From assembly GCA_004555955.1 (NCBI GenBank), contig SFJG01000038.1:1-17624 (forward strand): a stretch of 17,624 nt of DNA, written 5' to 3'. Numbering within the stretch: position 1 is the first letter of the stretch; the number at the start of each line of letters is the position of its first letter. This DNA comes from Bacteroidales bacterium. GTDB taxonomy: Bacteria; Bacteroidota; Bacteroidia; Bacteroidales; Muribaculaceae. The translations under genes were made by a program, and so were the position numbers. This document shows, one piece after another, positions 8,177-15,661 of the stretch. The notes below the pieces were generated by a model, which ran no database searches, was not told where the DNA came from, and was given only the letters and a program-made list of their open reading frames with translations.

Positions 8177-8179
8177 CCG

Positions 8180-8920
8180 ATGAAAGCAATGATTTTTGCC
8201 GCCGGACTGGGCACACGTCTGCGTCCACTGACCGACAACCGTCCCAAAGCGCTTGTCGAAGTTGCCGGCGTGCCGATGCTCGAACGCGTCATCGAGAACC
8301 TCAAACGCTACGGTTTTACCGATGTTGTCATCAACGTTCACCATTTCGGCGAGCAAATCATCGACTTCGTTGAATCGCACAACCGTTTCAGCATCAATAT
8401 TGCCATCAGCGACGAGCGCAACGAGCTGCTCGACACCGGCGGCGGAATCCTACACGCACGCCAACTGCTCGACGACGGCGAACCGTTTCTGGTACACAAT
8501 GCCGACATTCTGACCGACTTGGACTTACGCAAATTATACAACCGACACGTTGAAAGCCAAGCCGACGCCACTCTGCTCGTTGCCGAGCGCACAACTTCGC
8601 GCTACCTGCTCTTCGACAACAATCAAACTTTACGCGGTTGGGAAAACATAAAAACCGGCGAAATCCGCCCCGAAGGCATATCGACTGCCGACCTGCAACC
8701 TCGCGCCTTTGGCGGCATTCACGTGATTTCGCCCTCGATATTCGATGCGCTCCAAGGATATTCCGACCAACACAAATTCTCTATCACACCATTCTATGTA
8801 GACTGCTGCAATAGACTGAATATCAAAGGTTTCACTCCGTCGGAACATTATCACTGGTTCGACATCGGCAAGCTCGAAACGCTACAGCTCGCACAACAAG
8901 CAATAGCCGACCGGAAATAG
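8180..8920 (+). CDS. murU: MurU-like sugar-1-phosphate nucleotidyltransferase
   Basis: The N-terminus has the sugar nucleotidyltransferase signature: AAGLGTRLRPLT (residues 7-18) with G9, G11 and R13, then PKAL with K23. LDTGGGI and HNADILTDLD follow, the latter supplying the metal-binding aspartate. The 246-residue length without an acyltransferase tail fits MurU and related short enzymes rather than GlmU. MurU transfers UMP to MurNAc-alpha-1-phosphate, giving UDP-MurNAc and bypassing de novo synthesis. The gene starts 3 bp after the kinase-RapZ gene, so the two are surely cotranscribed, and this pairing is the main reason for choosing MurU. A mannose- or glucose-1-phosphate nucleotidyltransferase remains possible from the sequence alone. 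No obvious terminator follows. Confidence 0.75.
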   Translation: MKAMIFAAGLGTRLRPLTDNRPKALVEVAGVPMLERVIENLKRYGFTDVVINVHHFGEQIIDFVESHNRFSINIAISDERNELLDTGGGILHARQLLDDGEPFLVHNADILTDLDLRKLYNRHVESQADATLLVAERTTSRYLLFDNNQTLRGWENIKTGEIRPEGISTADLQPRAFGGIHVISPSIFDALQGYSDQHKFSITPFYVDCCNRLNIKGFTPSEHYHWFDIGKLETLQLAQQAIADRK

Positions 8921-8984
8921 CAAAAACGCCGGGACAACAGCCGACAAACAGGCGGTCGACAAATTGGTTAAAATTATGTAAATA

Positions 8985-9016
8985 CTTGCTTTTGCAAAAA
9001 CAAAGGCATATCTTTG
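8985..9016 (+). promoter_or_regulatory. Promoter of the greA-HIT operon
   Basis: TATCTTTG at 9009-9016 fits TAnnTTTG. A CTTG at 8985-8988 gives a 20-nt spacer; a better TTTG at 8991-8994 would leave only 14 nt. The transcript would carry a leader of about 85 nt before greA. Confidence 0.65.
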
Positions 9017-9044
9017 CAAACGAAATAAGAAATACTAACGGGGG

Positions 9045-9083
9045 TCTCAATCACCTTTTGTGATAGAGATTCTTTTATTTTTT
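9045..9083 (+). promoter_or_regulatory. Terminator-like hairpin in the greA leader
   Basis: TCTC-A-ATCAC (9045-9054) pairs with GTGAT-A-GAGA (9060-9069), nine pairs with one internal mismatch and a CTTTT loop, followed by a T-rich run at 9070-9083. It lies between the promoter and greA, so it would act inside the 5' untranslated region as an attenuator or short-RNA terminator. The stem is weaker than a typical terminator. Confidence 0.55.
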
Positions 9084-9105
9084 ACCAATTAAACTAAAAA
9101 AAACC

Positions 9106-9579
9106 ATGGCTATCACCTACATGACCAAAGAAGGTTACGACAAAAAAATGAAAGAAATCGCTTATCTGGAATCAGTTGAGCGTCCAAGAATATCTGCCGC
9201 TATTGCCGAAGCACGCGACAAAGGCGACTTGTCGGAAAACTCGGAATACGACGCGGCAAAAGAAGCACAAGGCATGCTTGAGATGAAAATTTCGCAACTC
9301 AAAGACATGCTCGCAAGCGCACGCATAATCGATGAGGCTAAACTCAACACCGAAGAGGTGCAAATCATGAACACCGTAACTATCAAAAACACAAAGAACG
9401 GTGCCACAATGACTTATACCATCGTTGCCGACTCGGAAGCGAACCTCAAAGAGAAAAAAATCGCTTCGAGCACACCCATCGCAAAAGGTCTGCTCGGGAA
9501 ACACGTCGGCGACATTGCCGAAATCAGAGTGCCACAAGGCTTGATGACTTTCGAAATCGTTAAAATCGAAATATTATAA
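9106..9579 (+). CDS. greA: Transcription elongation factor GreA
   Basis: GreA enters the secondary channel of RNA polymerase and stimulates cleavage of backtracked RNA. The N-terminal coiled coil carries the family signature around residues 29-52 (ISAAIAEARDKGDLSENSEY), with D41 and E44 at the tip in the positions that hold the catalytic magnesium ion in E. coli GreA. The C-terminal FKBP-like domain covers about residues 80-157 and ends in GLMTFEIVKIEIL. At 157 residues it is full length. The ATG at 9106 follows an A-rich leader. The HIT-family gene begins 2 bp after its stop. The leader hairpin may regulate it. Confidence 0.96.
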   Translation: MAITYMTKEGYDKKMKEIAYLESVERPRISAAIAEARDKGDLSENSEYDAAKEAQGMLEMKISQLKDMLASARIIDEAKLNTEEVQIMNTVTIKNTKNGATMTYTIVADSEANLKEKKIASSTPIAKGLLGKHVGDIAEIRVPQGLMTFEIVKIEIL

Positions 9580-9581
9580 TT

Positions 9582-9974
9582 ATGGCTACAATCTTCAGCA
9601 AAATTATTGCAGGCGAGATTCCTTGTTACAAAGTTGCCGAGGACGAAAAAAACTTCGCCTTCCTCGACATCAATCCCGTCAACAAAGGACACGTTCTTGT
9701 TGTGCCCAAAACCGAAAACGACTACATTTTCAACCTTAGCGACGACGACTACGCATCGCTGACCGCTTTTGCTCGCCGAATTGCAAAAGCTATGGACAAA
9801 GCACTCCCGTGCAAACGCATCGGCGTGGCTGTCATTGGCTTGGAAGTGCCACACGCTCACATCCACCTAATCCCTATCGTTGAAGAGAAAGACATGTATT
9901 TCAACAAGCAGAAGCTCACTCTTCCCGCTGAAGAAATGCAAGCAATCGCCGACGCTATCGCTAAGCAACTTTAA
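9582..9974 (+). CDS. HIT family protein (histidine triad nucleotide hydrolase)
   Basis: The histidine triad H91-A-H93-I-H95-L is preceded by VPHAH, as in HINT-type enzymes. These hydrolyse nucleoside phosphoramidates and acyl-adenylates, with the middle histidine (H93) as nucleophile. The N-terminus IFSKIIAGEIPCYKV and the FLDINPVNKGHVLVVPK stretch are typical of the bacterial HinT-like branch, and 130 residues is a normal length. It is cotranscribed with greA (2-bp gap) and followed by a strong terminator. The physiological substrate is not evident. Confidence 0.93.
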   Translation: MATIFSKIIAGEIPCYKVAEDEKNFAFLDINPVNKGHVLVVPKTENDYIFNLSDDDYASLTAFARRIAKAMDKALPCKRIGVAVIGLEVPHAHIHLIPIVEEKDMYFNKQKLTLPAEEMQAIADAIAKQL

Positions 9975-10002
9975 AAAATCAACTTCAATAGAAAACGTCT
10001 CT

Positions 10003-10050
10003 ATAAACAAAGCGGAGCAAAGCACCGATGCCTTGCTCCGCTTTGTTTAT
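10003..10050. terminator. Bidirectional terminator between HIT gene and S9 peptidase gene
   Basis: A perfect 18-bp stem, starting ATAAACAAAGCGG at 10003-10020 and closing at 10033-10050, surrounds a 12-nt loop. AT-rich flanks give T runs on both strands, so it can stop the two convergent genes. Confidence 0.9.
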
Positions 10051-10065
10051 GTCGCAAACTGCAGT

Positions 10066-12501
10066 CTACAACTTTTTAGGCTCATAGATGGCATTCCACC
10101 ACGAATCGTCGTCTTTCAGCCAACGATTGAACCATGCCACGATGGTATCAATCCACTTGGCACGCTTCGACGGATTCATTATGCCGTGGTTTTCGCCCTC
10201 AACTTCGACAAATGCCGTCGGCGTACCCAGTAGTCGCAACGCCGTGTACATCTGCATCGACTCGCCGATGGGCACATTCGTATCGGCTGTTCCGTGAGTA
10301 AAGAGCAACGGCTTGTGAATCTTGTCGGCATTATAGAGCGGCGAACGGTCGACGTAGAGGTCTTTGCGCGTCCACGGATAACTGCCTGCCGCCGACGTCT
10401 CGCTGTAGGAATAACCCCAATAGCCTTCGCCCCAATAACTTGTATGGTCCGATATGCCGGCATGCGATACGCCGCAAGCAAACGGATTCGATTTGGTCAA
10501 CATATATTGCGTCATAAAACCGCCATACGATGCCGACACACAGCCAATTCGCGCCGCATCGACCTGTGCTATGTCGGCTGCAAAGCGCTCGGTGGCTTCG
10601 ATTATGTCTTGTGCAGGACCTTCGCCCATCGTGTTGACATGGCGCGACGCCCATTCCTGCCCGAAACCTGCCGCTCCCGACGGATTGACGACAAACACGA
10701 TGTAGCCCAAAGCATTCCAATAATGTGCAGGATAGTGCGACCCGCAACCAAAGCGGCGCGACGTAGGCGAACAGCCGCCATAGTAGAACACAATGACGGG
10801 ATATTTCTTCGCCGAATCAAAATCCGCAGGAAGATAATAGAATCCTGTAACGTCGTATCCGCGCTCGGTTGTAAAACTCCACGGCAAGCATTTACCCAAC
10901 TGCAAATCAGCCATGCGCTCGGCATTCGGAGCCAACAACTTCACTGCACGCGGCCTCGTCGACGCCTTCTCGATGTTATAAGCCTCGTAAGGCACACACG
11001 GCGACGACCCGAAGACCACAACATTAGTTCCGCGCCGAGGTACTGACATTCCGCCAAGACACTCCAACGGTTGTGCCACCTCGGTCGACTTGCCGCTATC
11101 GATGTCCAATCGATAGAGCAACACTTTGTCGCCTCGATTTGCCGTGTAGTAGAGGCAATCGTCTGTCTCGCTGTAGTGCACATCCTCGATGCTCGTCGGG
11201 TCGTCGGCAGTAACCGGCACAACCTCTCCTGTACGAACGTTCATCAGGTATAAGTGAATATCGAACATACTCGGCACGCGCCCTTCAGGCACGCGGTTGC
11301 CGATGCCTCCGAAAGCCTCCGGACTGCCAACAAACGCAACATAATCGGTTCCGCGAACCCATACTGCATTGCTGATAAAGCCATCGCGGTCGACGAGTTG
11401 ACGCATCGAGAGAGTCGCCATATCGAAATCGTAGACCGACTGACGCGTCGTAGGGCGTTGCGTCAGACTGTCGGTATTGACAAAGAGCAAAAGGTGATTG
11501 CCGTCGCTACTGATGTCGGAGCAATAGGTCTGCCGATAGGTGTAGGTCAATGGTTGCACGAGCCCTGTCTTCAAATCGAGCCGCGACAGCGAGTAGCGCG
11601 TGCGCCAATCCGGCATACGGTCGTCGGGATGAACGATTTCGTAGACGCCTTCCTCTTTCTTCGGACCTTCCTGCTTGTTGAGCAACACCAAGCAATCTTC
11701 GGTCGGCGTCACGTAGAAAACCTCCGTCGGCACATCACCGAAAAGCGTTTCCACACGCCCCGACGCCGGGTCGACAACCATCAGCCGACGATGACTGCCT
11801 TGCACATCTATATAGTAATAGCGGTCGGTCGACGGCATCCACGTAGGCGACTCAAACACAGGACGAGACGCCCCGGTTTTGGTATCGATGAGTAGCGTTT
11901 CGCTTTGAAGCATCTTCGCGGCGTCGTACCACGAATACACCACTAACGACCAACGGCCCGACGCCGACACCGATGCCGACGAAATGACCTTCATTCCCAA
12001 ATTGTCGTCCATCGTAAAACGTCGCTTCCCCGACACTTGCCGCACACTTTCGGGCAGCGTCACCGAAAGTTTCGCCGAATCGGCTACAAACTTTACATTT
12101 ATCTCATGATAGCCGGGCGCAAGGGCAAATGCTCCGCTGACAGCCATACCATCGGCATATAAGCGCATGCTCTTTGTGCCTTTTACGGATATCTGAGCAT
12201 TCTTGATATGGTGCTCGACCTCAACGGCAAACTTCAGTACGTTCAACGTGCCGTGCTCGAAACTCAGGTCGTCAAGCCGGCGTACAGCAGCGCTGTCGGC
12301 TACGGCGAGTTGCAACGGCGTGTCGATAAGTCGGTCAGCACTAAACTTCGTCTGTGCGCAATCTACACTGTCGAGCACTACCGGATTAACCAATTTAAAC
12401 GGTCCGGCATAGCGCACCGTCTCGACATTTTCAGCGCCGGCTGTCGCACACGCCAACAGTGCTGCCGCCAACGCTAAGATATTCATTTTTCTCATCTTCA
12501 T
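10066..12501 (-). CDS. Secreted S9 family peptidase (dipeptidyl peptidase IV-like)
   Basis: A hydrophobic signal peptide ends near ACATAGAEN (about residue 24). A long beta-propeller-like region follows (about 150-540), then an alpha/beta-hydrolase domain (about 550-811). The catalytic triad is visible: S658 in SASYGGF, D740 in HGTADTNVP and H772 in GENHGI. The Ser-Asp and Asp-His spacings (82 and 32 residues) are close to those of DPP IV. Such enzymes remove dipeptides, often X-Pro, from peptides in the periplasm or at the surface and support protein use by Bacteroidales. The start at 12501 is preferred over an in-frame ATG at 12534, because a TATCTTTG promoter element covers the latter. Length is 811 residues. 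Exact specificity cannot be read. Confidence 0.9.
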   Translation of the reverse strand: MKMRKMNILALAAALLACATAGAENVETVRYAGPFKLVNPVVLDSVDCAQTKFSADRLIDTPLQLAVADSAAVRRLDDLSFEHGTLNVLKFAVEVEHHIKNAQISVKGTKSMRLYADGMAVSGAFALAPGYHEINVKFVADSAKLSVTLPESVRQVSGKRRFTMDDNLGMKVISSASVSASGRWSLVVYSWYDAAKMLQSETLLIDTKTGASRPVFESPTWMPSTDRYYYIDVQGSHRRLMVVDPASGRVETLFGDVPTEVFYVTPTEDCLVLLNKQEGPKKEEGVYEIVHPDDRMPDWRTRYSLSRLDLKTGLVQPLTYTYRQTYCSDISSDGNHLLLFVNTDSLTQRPTTRQSVYDFDMATLSMRQLVDRDGFISNAVWVRGTDYVAFVGSPEAFGGIGNRVPEGRVPSMFDIHLYLMNVRTGEVVPVTADDPTSIEDVHYSETDDCLYYTANRGDKVLLYRLDIDSGKSTEVAQPLECLGGMSVPRRGTNVVVFGSSPCVPYEAYNIEKASTRPRAVKLLAPNAERMADLQLGKCLPWSFTTERGYDVTGFYYLPADFDSAKKYPVIVFYYGGCSPTSRRFGCGSHYPAHYWNALGYIVFVVNPSGAAGFGQEWASRHVNTMGEGPAQDIIEATERFAADIAQVDAARIGCVSASYGGFMTQYMLTKSNPFACGVSHAGISDHTSYWGEGYWGYSYSETSAAGSYPWTRKDLYVDRSPLYNADKIHKPLLFTHGTADTNVPIGESMQMYTALRLLGTPTAFVEVEGENHGIMNPSKRAKWIDTIVAWFNRWLKDDDSWWNAIYEPKKL

Positions 12502-12523
12502 ACTTGTTTCAAAATAAACTCGA

Positions 12524-12531
12524 CAAAGATA
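12524..12531 (-). promoter_or_regulatory. -7 promoter element of the S9 peptidase gene
   Basis: On the minus strand TATCTTTG matches TAnnTTTG and lies 22 nt before the chosen start codon. No clear TTTG is found at the usual upstream distance. Confidence 0.6.
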
Positions 12532-12604
12532 CAAAATTCTGCCGATTCATAATAGAATTGTAAAAAATAGTCCGAATTTTGCAACAGGACCAAGACATAA
12601 CGCT

Positions 12605-12709
12605 GTAAAACTCAGAACATTAATCCATTCTTTATTGGCAGCATTCTTCATGCCCGTTTCTACGTATGCATACGACTTCGATGTCGACGGCATCTATTAC
12701 GGAATATAG
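12605..12709 (+). pseudogene. Fossil N-terminus of a secreted surface protein (BspA/leucine-rich-repeat type)
   Basis: One frame reads V-K-L-R-T-L-I, then a hydrophobic LLAAFF stretch, then a signal-peptidase-like STYA followed by YDFDVDGIYYGI and a stop. A signal peptide followed by YDF-x-VDGIYY is the usual opening of many Bacteroidales leucine-rich-repeat surface proteins. Here the expected ATG is GTA, the frame stops after 34 codons, and the rest of the gene is missing. It lies on the plus strand between two minus-strand genes and has no convincing promoter. The remnant reading rests on the match to that family opening. Confidence 0.6.
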
Positions 12710-12710
12710 C

Positions 12711-12751
12711 CACACAAAAAAAGCACCATTTGACGGTGCTTTTTTTGTGTG
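12711..12751. terminator. Terminator of the glutamate dehydrogenase gene
   Basis: A perfect 17-bp stem (12711-12727 with 12735-12751), core GCACC/GGTGC, carries a 7-nt loop and A7/T7 arms, giving a T run on either strand. It begins 14 bp after the gdhA stop codon on the minus strand. Confidence 0.92.
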
Positions 12752-12765
12752 AAATATGACGTTCT

Positions 12766-14103
12766 TTATACGTAACCTTGACCCATCATTGCATTTGCAA
12801 CCTTCATAAATCCGGCGATGTTCGCGCCCTTCATATAGTTGACAAAGCCATCGGGTTGCGTGCCGTACTTGACACATTGCTCGTGGATGTCGCGCATAAT
12901 CTGATGCAAGCGTTGGTCGACTTCTTCTTCCGTCCAGCTGATGTGCATAGCATTTTGCGTCATTTCGAGACCCGAAGTAGCCACACCGCCGGCATTAACA
13001 GCCTTACCCGGCGCATAGATAGTCTTGCTTGCAAGGAACGTGTCGATAGCCTCAGGCGTACAACCCATATTCGACACCTCGGCAACAATCTTCACGCCGT
13101 TGGCAACGAGCATATCGGCGTCAGCCTTATCCACCTCGTTCTGCGTAGCACACGGCAAAGCGATATCGACTTTGCGCTCCCACGGCTTGCGCCCGGCAAA
13201 GAATTGTGCACCAGGGAAGCGTTCAGCGTAAGGCTCAACGATGTCGTTGCCCGTAGCACGAAGTTCGAGCATATAGTCGATTTTTTCACCTGTAATGCCA
13301 TCGGGGTCGTAGATATAGCCGTCCGGTCCTGAAATTGTTACCACCTTGGCGCCAAGTTGTGTAGCCTTCAGAGTAGCACCCCAAGCCACGTTGCCAAAGC
13401 CCGAAACTGCAACCGTTTTACCCTTGATGTCGTCGCCCAGACGGTGCAACATATTTTGCACAAAGTAGAGCGCACCGAAGCCTGTAGCCTCCGGACGAAT
13501 CTTCGAGCCGCCGAAGTCGAGACCTTTGCCCGTAAACGTTCCGGTATGCTCTTGCGCAAGTTTCTTATACATGCCGTACATGTATCCCACTTCGCGACCG
13601 CCTACACCGATATCACCGGCGGGCACGTCACGGTCGGGTCCGAGGTTGCGCCACAACTCGAGGATGAACGCCTGGCAGAAACGCATAATCTCTTTGTCGC
13701 TCTTGCCGCGCGGGCTGAAGTCGCTTCCGCCCTTACCGCCGCCCATCGGCAACGTCGTCAACGCATTCTTGAACGTCTGCTCGAATCCTAAGAACTTAAG
13801 TATCGACAAGTTGACCGATGCGTGAAAACGAATTCCGCCCTTGTACGGACCGATTGCGTTGTTGAACTGCACGCGGTAGCCGATATTGGTTTGAACCTCG
13901 CCCTTGTCGTCGGTCCACAGCACGCGGAACGTAAAAATGCGGTCGGGCTCGACCATTCGCTCTATTATCTTGGCACTTTCGAATTCAGGATGCTGCTCGT
14001 ACACGTCTTTTACGCTCAACAGCACTTCTTTGACTGCCTGCAAATACTCCTTTTCACCGGGGTGCTTGGCTTCCAAATCTGATAGAATCTTCTCTACATT
14101 CAT
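12766..14103 (-). CDS. gdhA: Glutamate dehydrogenase, hexameric type
   Basis: The enzyme interconverts 2-oxoglutarate plus ammonia and glutamate with NAD(P)H, the main ammonia assimilation step in many Bacteroidales. LPMGGGKGGSDF carries the catalytic lysine at K124, the substrate region GGIRFH lies just before it, and PAGDIGVGGREVGYM supplies the catalytic aspartate. The Rossmann glycine motif is VSGFGNVAWGA. The length of 445 residues fits the small hexameric (S50 I) class. The start at 14103 (MNVEKIL) is chosen because it gives the family N-terminus and leaves room for a promoter; an in-frame ATG at 14250 would add 49 unrelated residues. NADPH or NADH preference cannot be settled by eye. 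It is monocistronic with its own terminator. Confidence 0.95.
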   Translation of the reverse strand: MNVEKILSDLEAKHPGEKEYLQAVKEVLLSVKDVYEQHPEFESAKIIERMVEPDRIFTFRVLWTDDKGEVQTNIGYRVQFNNAIGPYKGGIRFHASVNLSILKFLGFEQTFKNALTTLPMGGGKGGSDFSPRGKSDKEIMRFCQAFILELWRNLGPDRDVPAGDIGVGGREVGYMYGMYKKLAQEHTGTFTGKGLDFGGSKIRPEATGFGALYFVQNMLHRLGDDIKGKTVAVSGFGNVAWGATLKATQLGAKVVTISGPDGYIYDPDGITGEKIDYMLELRATGNDIVEPYAERFPGAQFFAGRKPWERKVDIALPCATQNEVDKADADMLVANGVKIVAEVSNMGCTPEAIDTFLASKTIYAPGKAVNAGGVATSGLEMTQNAMHISWTEEEVDQRLHQIMRDIHEQCVKYGTQPDGFVNYMKGANIAGFMKVANAMMGQGYV

Positions 14104-14156
14104 ATCCTTTAGTTTTATATGGTATTTAAATTTATCTTTTTGTCTTTTGACATCAA

Positions 14157-14187
14157 CAAAATTATAAATAATTTTCAAGCCCACAAC
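14157..14187 (-). promoter_or_regulatory. Promoter of gdhA
   Basis: On the minus strand GTTG (14184-14187) and TAATTTTG (14157-14164) are 19 nt apart, one base from the consensus -33. The leader to the ATG is about 50 nt and AT-rich. Confidence 0.6.
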
Positions 14188-14344
14188 ATAATAACTGTTA
14201 AATTTTAGCACAAAACTAACATTTTGCCAAACTGCTATTCTTTCTTTCAATTTTCAGAGCCCGAGTTAGAGCGCCCTATTGTTGTAAAATTGCTCTAAAT
14301 TTCGAAATTATTACAGATTTCAAACAATTTAACCGACTTATTTG

Positions 14345-14375
14345 TTTGATTATCCACAAATAAACCGTAAATTTG
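14345..14375 (+). promoter_or_regulatory. Promoter of the bamD-rpoZ operon
   Basis: TTTG at 14345-14348 and TAAATTTG at 14368-14375 with a 19-nt spacer match the consensus; the bamD ATG follows 28 nt later. Confidence 0.85.
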
Positions 14376-14403
14376 CAACCCGAATAACTATCGACAAACG
14401 AAA

Positions 14404-15207
14404 ATGCGCAAAAATTTAGTCATAATATTTCTTTTAGCCCTGCTTTTGCCCGGCTGCAGCGAGTATAACAAGATGCTCAAAAGCACCGATGTAAACCAAA
14501 AGTTCGACTATGCCAAGAAGATGTTCGAACAGCGCAAATACACACAATGCGCCACCCTGCTTCAAGACGTTGTCAAAGTGCTCAAAGGAACCGACAAAGC
14601 CGAAGAGTCGCTCTACTTGCTCGGGCTGAGCAACTATGAAAACAAAGACTACATGTCGGCAAGCACATATTTCAAGACCTACTACACCCACTACCCAAAA
14701 GGTAAATACACCGAACTGGCTCGTTTCTACTCCGGCTACGGTTGCTACCTCGATTCGCCCGAGCCGCAACTCGACCAGACCGAGACTTACAAGGCTATCG
14801 AAGAACTTCAAAAGTTTCTCGACTACCATCCGCAAAGCGACAAAGTGGCAATTGCTCAAAACGCAATCTTCGAACTACAAGACAAACTCGTTCAGAAAGA
14901 AATCGACAACGCTCAACTTTACTATAACCTTGGAAACTATATGGGTAACAACTACCAAAGCGCAGTCATAGTTGCTCAAAACGCGCTGAAAAACTACCCG
15001 TACACCAAGCACAAAGAGCAACTGCAGTTGATTATCCTAAAAGCAAAGTTCCAAGAAGCAAACCAGAGCGTCGACGAGAAGAAAAGCGAGCGATTCCGCG
15101 AAGTGGTCGACGAATACTATTCGTTCATCAACGACTATCCCGACACTCGCAACCGCAAAGAGGCTGACAACATCCTCAAAATTGCATCCAAATACGTCAA
15201 AGACTAA
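14404..15207 (+). CDS. bamD: Outer membrane protein assembly lipoprotein BamD
   Basis: BamD is the essential lipoprotein partner of BamA in inserting beta-barrel proteins into the outer membrane. The signal peptide ends in the lipobox LLPGC, so C18 would be lipidated after cleavage. The mature part consists of helical tetratricopeptide-like repeats, seen as paired helices such as KFDYAKKMFEQRKYTQCATLL and ESLYLLGLSNYENKDYMSAS, over about residues 30-255. At 267 residues it is normal for the family in Bacteroidetes. The omega subunit gene begins 28 bp downstream with no terminator between, so the two are probably cotranscribed, as in related genomes. Confidence 0.92.
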   Translation: MRKNLVIIFLLALLLPGCSEYNKMLKSTDVNQKFDYAKKMFEQRKYTQCATLLQDVVKVLKGTDKAEESLYLLGLSNYENKDYMSASTYFKTYYTHYPKGKYTELARFYSGYGCYLDSPEPQLDQTETYKAIEELQKFLDYHPQSDKVAIAQNAIFELQDKLVQKEIDNAQLYYNLGNYMGNNYQSAVIVAQNALKNYPYTKHKEQLQLIILKAKFQEANQSVDEKKSERFREVVDEYYSFINDYPDTRNRKEADNILKIASKYVKD

Positions 15208-15235
15208 TTTGAAAAAACTAAACAATTATATTATA

Positions 15236-15574
15236 ATGGATTACAAAAGAACAAACGCACCGCTCAACACCGTAACACGCGACGTTATCAAGCTCTCTGA
15301 AGACACTGGAAACGTCTACGAAACCGTGTGCATCATCGCAAAACGCGCGAACCAAATCGCCGTTGAGATGAAAAAAGACCTCGAGAAAAAGCTTCAAGAG
15401 TTCGCATCGATGAACGACAATCTTGAAGAGGTGTCTGAAAACCGCGAACAAATCGAAATTTCGCGCTACTACGAAAAATTGCCGAAACCGGTGCTCATCG
15501 CCACTCAAGAATACATCGAAGGCAAAATCAAGTATCGCAACCCGTCGAAAGAAAAAGACAAAATCGAGTTCTAA
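15236..15574 (+). CDS. rpoZ: RNA polymerase omega subunit, Bacteroidetes Rpb6-like type
   Basis: Omega helps to fold the beta-prime subunit and stabilises RNA polymerase. The central stretch TGNVYETVCIIAKRANQIAVEM corresponds to the conserved omega/Rpb6 helix (the AKRANQ core), and the tail LPKPVLIATQEYIEGKIKYR is typical of the Bacteroidetes version. Length is 112 residues. The start at 15236 (MDYKRTN) is chosen over an in-frame ATG at 15182 that lies inside bamD. It follows bamD closely and ends just before a terminator. Confidence 0.88.
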   Translation: MDYKRTNAPLNTVTRDVIKLSEDTGNVYETVCIIAKRANQIAVEMKKDLEKKLQEFASMNDNLEEVSENREQIEISRYYEKLPKPVLIATQEYIEGKIKYRNPSKEKDKIEF

Positions 15575-15598
15575 TCTCGAATTCTTATAGTTTAAAGA

Positions 15599-15628
15599 CG
15601 AGGACCGCCGCTCGGCCCTCGCCTTTTT
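15599..15628 (+). terminator. Terminator after rpoZ
   Basis: CGAGG pairs with CCTCG and GCCG with CGGC around a CT turn (15599-15621), with a 3-nt bulge, followed by CCTTTTT. It lies 24 bp after the rpoZ stop. Confidence 0.75.
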
Positions 15629-15661
15629 GGTATCTTTACTAACATTATAAAAACATTATTT

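Larger units (their letters stand above)
14104..14403. promoter_or_regulatory. Divergent regulatory region between gdhA and bamD
   Basis: This 300-bp AT-rich region has no gene. It holds the gdhA promoter on the left and the bamD promoter on the right. Between them are the inverted repeat TTAGAGC (14266-14272) / GCTCTAA (14292-14298) and, partly overlapping it, the perfect 12-bp palindrome AATTTCGAAATT (14298-14309). These are possible operator sites; no known binding motif is recognised. Confidence 0.5.

Noticed and set aside
7424..8380. A long open frame of 318 codons on the minus strand opposite the kinase and nucleotidyltransferase genes.
   Set aside because: It is antisense to two well-recognised genes, has no recognisable motif, and is explained by codon bias; the same holds for long antisense frames at 1835-2692, 361-1173 and 10294-11046.
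12574..12581. GAATTTTG as a promoter for the surface-protein remnant.
   Set aside because: It lacks the TA of the -7 element and no TTTG sits at the right distance.
14104..14250. A longer glutamate dehydrogenase starting at 14250.
   Set aside because: The extra 49 residues do not resemble the family, and the likely promoter lies within them; the start at 14103 gives the usual length.
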